The notes below the pieces were generated by a model. That model made no database searches and was not told the origin of the DNA. It saw only the letters and a program-made list of their open reading frames with translations. This document shows positions 58,624 through 64,000 of a stretch of 64,000 nt of DNA, piece after piece; the first letter of the stretch is position 1; every line of letters begins with the position of its first letter. Source of the DNA: Meandrina meandrites. Lineage: Eukaryota > Cnidaria > Anthozoa > Scleractinia > Meandrinidae. Location of the stretch: NCBI GenBank assembly GCA_963693305.1, contig OY855914.1:10413903-10477902 (forward strand), given 5' to 3'. Position numbers and translations under genes: made by a program.

Positions 58624-61600
58624 TCGTTCGTTCGTTCGTTCGTTCGTTCGTTCGTTCGTTCGTTCGTTCGTTCGTTCGTTCGTTCGTTCGTTCGTTCGTT
58701 CGTTCGTTCGTTCGTTCGTTCGTTCGTTCGTTCGTTCGTTCCTAAACAGTCAATCTAATTACCTGTTCAGGATCTCGACTGAGAAAAGATGAATTTTCAG
58801 ATCCCACGACTTGAAATGAAGGTGCAATGACTGAAACTATTCTTCCTAAAAAGATCTGTAAAAAAAATAATAAAAAATAAAAATGCAGACATAATTAATG
58901 ACTAAGCACTAATGTACACAAGGTTATACTTATCTCTTGAACAACAAATAAATTATCATAATTTGTGAAAACGTCCCGCAAGTAGAAATAATGCTTGATT
59001 GCCAATCCGCTTTGATATTTTCCATGGAAGTAAAATCCAGCATTATCTTCCCAAAACATGAAAAGAGTTGAATTCTCCGTTATCTGATCAAGGGCATTTT
59101 TTGATCATTTTTTTCACACAACTTGAATTCCATAATTAATATAATATTTTCGTACATTAATAGAAAAAAAGTGAAGAATATTGCAAGCTCAGAGGCTACT
59201 ACTGTAAGTTCTCACTGACAAAAATGAGCTGAGGTTTTCCAGTTACCATGGCAATACTTATGAAGTACCACAGTGTTACAAGAGTATCACGAATGTGCAA
59301 CATGTACATGTAGATTCAAATCTGGGACAAACCTTCTTCCAAGTAATGAAACAATTCATTAAATGGTAATTTAATCCACCGCAAACAAAAATATGGCAGT
59401 TGGTACATTTACCTTTAATACTTAGCAGGCGAAAACCATAAAAACGCTCATGAAAACGCACAGAAAAGCTCTAAAACCTTGAAACCCAGCATAAACAATG
59501 TTCTTAGTACCATGTGCCACATGGGCTGTGTTAGGTTTGCAAGCTACTGTGGTCAAATGCATTCACCACCATCTTTTTTTTTTCTTTTTCTTTCTTACAG
59601 AGGATTTTAATCTTCCATTTGGAGCTTGATTCAGTGGTGAATGGTCCAGCTTCACACAACAGGGAATGGGAGGTGTGGTGGCCTAATGGTTAGTGCGCTG
59701 GACTCAAACGGTCCGGGTTCATGCCCTGGCCGGGTCACTGTGTTGTGTTCTTGGGCAAGACACTTAACTCTCATAGTGCCTCTCTCCACCCAGGTGTATA
59801 AATGGGTACCGGCGAATTTACTGCTGGGGGTAACCCTGCGATGGACTAGCATCCCATCCAGGGGGGAGTAGAAATACTCCTAGTCGATTCATGCTACAGA
59901 AGCCGCGATAAACTCCGGCCTGATGGGCCAATAGGCTCGTATGCAGACTTTACCTTACCTCACACAACAGGCACGTGTTAATTTGGCTCAATATATTTGC
60001 AAAATGTCAGGCACAGCATTTTTTCCTCATTCAGGTGGTGAAGAGAAATGGAAAATGTTGACCCGTTTTTATTTGTGTGAAAATAAGCAATACTCTCAAC
60101 ACCACTCGATGTGCTAATTGCATTGTAATACATGGTACATTATCCTTTCATGGATGATTGCTTATACTGTACAAGGTGTTTTTTATCTTTTAAACCCTAG
60201 GATGTGATAAATCCAGCCAAAACAATGCTATTGAACAATACATTCAAGAGCAGTTTAGTCCCTGAACTCTTCCTTTTGGGGAAAAATGGCTGATTTCTTC
60301 ATGTGCATGCTAGTTATCCTGGATTCTCTCTTCTCATTCCTGAGTTCAACTACTATATAGGGTGCGAGACAGTTCAGGGACTGGACTAATTTATGAGGTG
60401 CTGTAACTATTTTGCAATCATCATCATCACCATCCTCATAATCATAATCACCAAATCACCATCAATTTTTCTTTACCATGCAGCGCGTGGCAGTCTCTGG
60501 ATTGACCAAAACAGCAGGAGCACTAAGTACAATCCCAGTAAAAAAATGCGGCCTTTCCATAGCACACATGATTGCAACAGTTCCTCCCTGAGGGAAAAAA
60601 ACACTAGAATTAACACTTAAACTGTCAAGACCCTATAAAAGATCCTTGCATTCCTTACAGAACTGCTCTTAATAACAGTATATAAACTTGCCATGGAATG
60701 ACCAAAGAGGAATACAGGAAGCCCTCCATTGCTTGCAGATGCCTCATCAACATGCTTCAGTACATCAGCAACATAAATATTGAACGAAGAGATCTGCACT
60801 CTGTCCCCCTCACTTCTTCCATGCCCCACTGCAAAACAGACATACAGTATGTAAGATGCGAGGCAATTAATAGCAAGGTGAGGTGAGGTGAGACAAGGCA
60901 AGGCAAGGCGAGGTACGGTGAGGTAAGGTGAAGCACAATTATGAGAAGTGATAATGTATTTAGGTACTCACATTTTAGTACCTCAAGCGATTTTTGGGGT
61001 GTGTTTAAAACACGAAAATGGTGAAGTGATATTAAAGATAAGAGCCAGAGTTATATAGGTATGTACTAAAACCCAAAACGAAACAAAATAAAGCAAAGCT
61101 TGCTTGCAGTTAGCTTTCACTCTGGTTTGCTTGCAGTAAGCTTTCACTTTGGTTTGCTTGCAGTAAGCTTTTATTTGTTGGTTAGGGCAGTACTCGGTAA
61201 TAATTTGCCATTTGTGTTTTAAACATTGCCTGGCAATTTTAGCAAGTTGAGCAAAAATCTATGCTAAATTTGTCTTGGTTAAATTTAATATGCAATCAAT
61301 TCAAGTACCCACCCACTCAACCCAAAGGAAAACAAAATTAAAATATATTTATTAAATGACTTGAAAAATACTTTTAGAAATGGATACCAGTAACAAATCA
61401 TACATGTAGCTGTACTAAATGTGTCAGTATTGTCAATAATAACAATGTCTCAAGCATTCTCATTTTCTTCTGCGACCTGCACCAGGTTGATTTTTTTTTA
61501 GGTTTCAGAAAATTGCCATTAAATCAAAATTTAATAGTTGCTAAATATTACTCATAAGAAAAAAATGCTAAAATAAGTAGACACTAACAATAGTAACCTC

Positions 61601-62386
61601 AAGGGGAATGTACTAAAACCCGAAACAACGAAACGGCGAAACCATGAAAGAGAAATAAAATGACACAAATATATACATGTAGAGTAGTGCCCTAAACAAC
61701 AACAAAAGCTAATCGGAAGCAAAACTTGAAAGCAAACATCAGTAAAAGCTAACTGCAAGCACATCTCATTTCGTTTTTCACTTTGGCTGGTTTCGTTTCA
61801 TTGTTTCAGGTTTTAGTACAAGCCACCTCAAGGTACTTAAGTTTAAATCTGTGTTGCCAAGCCTCAGTGGCCAATCAGGCACTGCAGCTTCTCTGTAGCT
61901 TCTGTAGCATGAAGTGTCTTACTAACATGTCCCTGGATTGGGCATGCTTGTTCCTTGCTGAGTTAGCCCACTCCCAGCATATAATTCACTTTTTATAACT
62001 CTATATACCTGGGTGGAGAAACTGATACTATGAGCTAAAGTGTCTTTCCCAAAAAGGCAACAAAATTTCCCTGACCAGGGCTCACACCTGGAGCACAAGA
62101 TTGTTCTGGAGTCCATCACACTGACAATAATGCCACCACTAAGGGATTTACAGTCAACGGGAAATTGAAAGTTGCATTGAGCAAACTGTCTTGAAACCAG
62201 TATTGGAACATAATGCCATAGCATTGCAAAGTGCCCATTAAAATTTAATGTTATAAAATGTGCACTGTATACCATTTACCATGGTCATGTGAAACAACAA
62301 GGAAGCCTTGTTTAGCCAACAGATGTCCAAATTCTTCATATCTTGAACAATGCTCACCTACTCCATGGCTCACAAATATCAATGCA
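56761..62386 (-). CDS. MGLL: Monoglyceride lipase, last six coding exons (5' exon outside window)
   Basis: Six exons join in one frame and align in order with human MGLL, from the strand ALIFVSHG (oxyanion HG) through [13 protein letters not shown], the nucleophile elbow [34 protein letters not shown] (catalytic Asp) and FYHKLLNEP (catalytic His) to TAA at 56761-56763. The enzyme hydrolyses 2-monoacylglycerols, including 2-arachidonoylglycerol, to fatty acid and glycerol. About 260 of roughly 300 residues are present. The N-terminal ~40 residues must lie in an exon to the right. All triad residues and exon phases are intact, so the gene looks functional. The symbol rests on alignment from memory; a paralogue within the family is possible. 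Confidence 0.92.
57572..57787 (-). CDS. MGLL: MGLL exon e (catalytic Asp)
   Basis: 216 nt, acceptor TTTTTTCTTAAG, donor GTGATG, phase 0. It encodes [20 protein letters not shown] to SSKDKTIK, with HGDADQL carrying the catalytic Asp. A second acceptor 7 bp further in (GTTGCAG) would break the frame. Confidence 0.88.
57940..58035. repeat. (TAA)n microsatellite in MGLL intron
   Basis: Trinucleotide run with a few GTT/GAT interruptions. Confidence 0.95.
58467..58741. repeat. (GTTC)n microsatellite in MGLL intron
   Basis: 275 bp; pure over the right two thirds, with CTCG/GGTT variants on the left. No frame contains a stop, which produces long meaningless open frames. It ends 21 bp from MGLL exon d. 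Confidence 0.97.
58763..58855 (-). CDS. MGLL: MGLL exon d (lid region)
   Basis: 93 nt, acceptor ATTTTTTTTACAG, donor GTAATT, phase 0 on both sides. It encodes [20 protein letters not shown], then [11 protein letters not shown], matching the cap/lid region that ends in SVLSRNKTE in human MGLL. Confidence 0.88.
59664..59959 (+). mobile_element. Full-length tRNA-derived SINE with 12-bp target duplication
   Basis: The head carries a pol III A box (TGGCCTAATGG) and B box (GGTTCATGCCC). The body has TTCTTGGGCAAGACACTTAA, CTCTCATAGTGCC, CCCAGGTGTATAAATGGGTA and GCGATGGACTAGCATCCCAT. The tail ends in a TTACC repeat. Both sides carry a perfect TCACACAACAGG (59652-59663 and 59960-59971). It is inserted in the MGLL intron between exons d and c, antisense to the gene. 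The exact duplication implies a fairly recent insertion by LINE machinery (established mechanism). Confidence 0.92.
60477..60587 (-). CDS. MGLL: MGLL exon c
   Basis: 111 nt, acceptor TTTTTCCCTCAG, donor GTAAAG. It encodes [20 protein letters not shown], then [17 protein letters not shown], completing GHSMGG. Confidence 0.9.
60588..60691 (-). other. MGLL: GC-AG intron inside the GxSxG motif of MGLL
   Basis: A 104-bp intron with donor GCAAGT and acceptor CCCTCAG. It separates GHSM from GG. Confidence 0.85.
60692..60828 (-). CDS. MGLL: MGLL exon b (ends at nucleophile elbow; GC donor)
   Basis: 137 nt, acceptor CTGTTTTGCAG. It encodes [20 protein letters not shown] through FLFGHSM, with the catalytic Ser in its last residues. 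The donor reads ATG|GCAAGT, a GC-type 5' splice site with otherwise consensus context. Confidence 0.9.
60878..60935. repeat. Short AAGGCGAGGTGAGG-type tandem
   Basis: Purine-rich 5- and 10-bp units (AAGGTGAGGTGAGG, AAGGCAAGGCAAGGCG) in the MGLL intron. Confidence 0.8.
61090..61175. repeat. 28-bp tandem repeat, three copies
   Basis: GCTTGCAGT(T/A)AGCTTTCACT, then (C/T)TGGTTT, repeated three times in the MGLL intron. Confidence 0.85.
61610..61819. mobile_element. Fold-back element with TACTAAAACCCGAAAC ends
   Basis: TGTACTAAAACCCGAAACAA, then CGAAAC, on the left pairs with GTTTCGTTTCATTGTTTCAG, then GTTTTAGTACA, on the right. Related TACTAAAACCCAAAAC sequence lies at 61062. Inside the MGLL intron. 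Confidence 0.65.
62001..62136 (-). mobile_element. SINE fragment, first family, minus orientation
   Basis: On the minus strand TGGTGGCATTATTGTCAGTG...AAGACACTTTAGCTCATAGT...TCCACCCAGGTATATAG follows the head and middle of the copy at 59664, strongly diverged. Confidence 0.6.
62280..62386 (-). CDS. MGLL: MGLL exon a (oxyanion strand)
   Basis: 107 nt, acceptor GTTAATTGTAG, donor GTAAAT. It encodes [20 protein letters not shown], then [15 protein letters not shown], ending in phase 1 within the Val of HDHVGHG. Confidence 0.9.
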
Positions 62387-62608
62387 CTACAATTAACAAA
62401 TGAAAACAAATTCTGTTAACACATAGGGAACCTATCCTGTTGTAAGATCACAACGATTTGTGTGAAAAAGATCTAGTTACAGTCAAGAAGTGTTGCAAAA
62501 GATTAAATAGATTGTCATAAAAGGAGACCTCATTCTCTATTGTTGTCTGCTCAGGTGTCTCTTACATGTATCTCAGAGGGCAAGATTACAATATAAAATG
62601 TATGTATA

Positions 62609-62679
62609 TTTATTCCACAAGCAGGTTGGATATGAGTTGGCTATGACTGTCTCATATCCAACAAGCCTGAGTGGAATAA
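62609..62679. repeat. Short hairpin TATTCCACAAGCAGGTTGGA
   Basis: TATTCCACAAGCAGGTTGGA then TATGAG pairs with CTCATATCCAACAAGCCTGA then GTGGAATA across a ~14-bp loop; possibly one end of a MITE extending to about 62840. Confidence 0.65.
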
Positions 62680-63184
62680 TTGTTTTATTAAAGCACCCAA
62701 CGATTTGCAATATTTGAGCTCCACAGCTGTCTACTCGCTGATGCACACACCTACCATAATTATTTGTGGTCCATGGTATATGAGCTCATAATGGTCTGTA
62801 AACCAATCAAAACTCAGGAATTGCAATATACCATGGATAGTTTTTAATAATGTGAACAAATGGTTGATTAATGTCTTGATGTACATGTACCAGTAAATAA
62901 GTACAGTGTAATCTTAGAACTATGTGCCGACCAAATCAAAACTTCAACATCCCCCTTCCCCTTCCCTCCCACTACTCCGTCAAGCATTTGGCTCAACAAT
63001 GTGACTAGAGGGCAGGAATTTGACATCAGTGGTTGTTATTGGAGTGGGGAATTTGAAACTTTATTGGGGAGGGGGTAGGGTTTTGCTGTTAGGTTTCAGT
63101 TCCTGATTCCAAATCATGGCTGAGATTAGGAAGCTGGAAGACCTTAAAAATGAAACTTTTTTTTTTTTGGACATACAGTAATCG

Positions 63185-63288
63185 GTCAGTGTAAAACGCA
63201 GACTGCGGACTGCAGGGGGTAAAATGCAGACCAGGGGTAAAATGCAGACTGCATACTGCAGACCAGGGGTAAAATGCAGACTGAGGGT
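63185..63288. repeat. Tandem of GGTAAAATGCAGACTG-like units
   Basis: Four to five irregular units alternating GCAGACTGC and GACCAGGGGTAAAA. Confidence 0.75.
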
Positions 63289-64000
63289 TTAACAACGAAA
63301 CACGAACCACAAGATGAATAAAAGCGCATCTTACCTTTGTTTACGTGGCAGCCATTTTGAATTTTAAATACGCGGCTAGTACTGGTACCGACAAACCTTC
63401 GGAAGCACATTTTGTGCCCTTTACATGACGTCTTACCCCTAACGCTGAGCCACGAAGTGTAAGATACAAGATCAAAAAAAAATTGATGTCACAGAGTTGC
63501 TTCGTTAAGACGGTAGCCTGTTTTTCCACCGCTAAACTTGGTTTAATGTGAATATCTCGTTTATGTTTCAAGTAATCCAGAAACTCTATGCTCATTTCAG
63601 AAAACTATGTTTAGCGGGGTTTCGTAAATTTTTGGCAATAGTTTTTTCTCAAAGATAGTTTTTTCTCAAAGGATTAGTAAAATTTGGAGAAATAAGAAAT
63701 ATTAAAGATTCAACGTGATTTTAAAATTAGAATTTGAAGTTAAAAGTTAGTAGATGGACACCCAAACAGTCCCCTGAACACCTGGGGTGCTCTTGTGTGG
63801 GGGTCAACTGTCTGGTGGTGTTCCAAAAATTATTTTCTTTCTTCTATCCCTTCTTTAAACGTCTAAAAATTTCACTAAAAATCGGGTGTACCCCCACCTT
63901 AATACATGTAGATGCTCTTTGAACAAAACACGGCAAGCAAAACTCGTAAGTATTGAGACTAGTTTGGTTGCCATTTCACGCTGTCCGACATGTTTCCACT

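Larger units (their letters stand above)
62387..64000. other. 5' side of MGLL, no coding exon found
   Basis: The first coding exon of MGLL was not found here. A minus-strand donor ACAAAG|GTAAGA at about 63335, preceded by AAAATGGCTGCCACGTAA, could end a noncoding first exon. A tandem of GGGGTAAAATGCAGACTG units lies at 63185-63288. Confidence 0.4.

Noticed and set aside
58340..58758. Long FVRS-repeat open frames
   Set aside because: Direct translation of the (GTTC)n microsatellite.
59670..59730. tRNA gene suggested by A and B boxes
   Set aside because: The flanking 12-bp target duplication and SINE body show it is a SINE head; no complete cloverleaf.
63335..63600. First exon of the lipase
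   Set aside because: A donor is present, but no frame with an ATG joins the next exon in phase; at best a noncoding exon.

Overview
The window is eukaryotic: genes are split by GT-AG introns, intergenic and intronic DNA is AT-rich, and microsatellites, fold-back elements and tRNA-derived SINEs are dense. The SINE tails, fold-back families and the LRR / Cys-rich / multipass membrane gene look like those of anthozoan cnidarians, so a stony coral or sea anemone is the best guess. That assignment is inference from repeat and gene style.

Left edge (1-6422, minus strand): the 5' part of a Ty3/Gypsy LTR retrotransposon. It has a ~197-bp LTR, a tRNA-Pro-like primer binding site, an intact gag, a textbook -1 frameshift signal (G GGA AAC, 7-nt spacer, stem-loop holding the gag stop) and a pol frame open for more than 1500 codons to the window edge. 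Pol reads MYND zinc finger, protease, reverse transcriptase, RNase H, integrase (DD35E), GPY/F-like module. No break is seen, so the insertion looks young.

6.7-31.5 kb (plus strand): one large receptor-like gene. Ten single-repeat LRR exons (69-75 nt, all starting and ending in phase 2) are spread over 18 kb. Three exons then supply Cys-rich ephrin-receptor-like/GCC2-GCC3-like modules, the last of them also a multipass membrane domain, and a final exon supplies a cytosolic tail. Its 5' end (signal peptide, LRR N-cap) is not in the window. Its introns hold a broken Crypton/DUF3504-type tyrosine recombinase (13.6-14.65 kb), three in-frame mini-exons of an unrecognised antisense gene (18.1-18.6 kb), MITE-like hairpins and microsatellites.

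31.5-56.7 kb: gene-poor. It holds a 17-bp minisatellite (33.7-34.5 kb), two copies of a ~500-bp dispersed repeat (24.99 and 34.85 kb), a degenerate pyrimidine-rich array (39.4-40.7 kb), a small two-exon gene for a ~91-residue single-pass protein (41.8-42.4 kb), a cluster of E2F-like sites (45.6-46.2 kb), a 69-bp-type minisatellite (48.0-49.6 kb), and many fold-back elements.

56.8-62.4 kb (minus strand): the last six coding exons of a monoglyceride lipase (MGLL-like serine hydrolase) with the Ser-Asp-His triad intact. The intron that splits the GxSxG nucleophile elbow uses a GC donor. A SINE with a perfect 12-bp target duplication sits in another intron. The first coding exon lies beyond the right edge.
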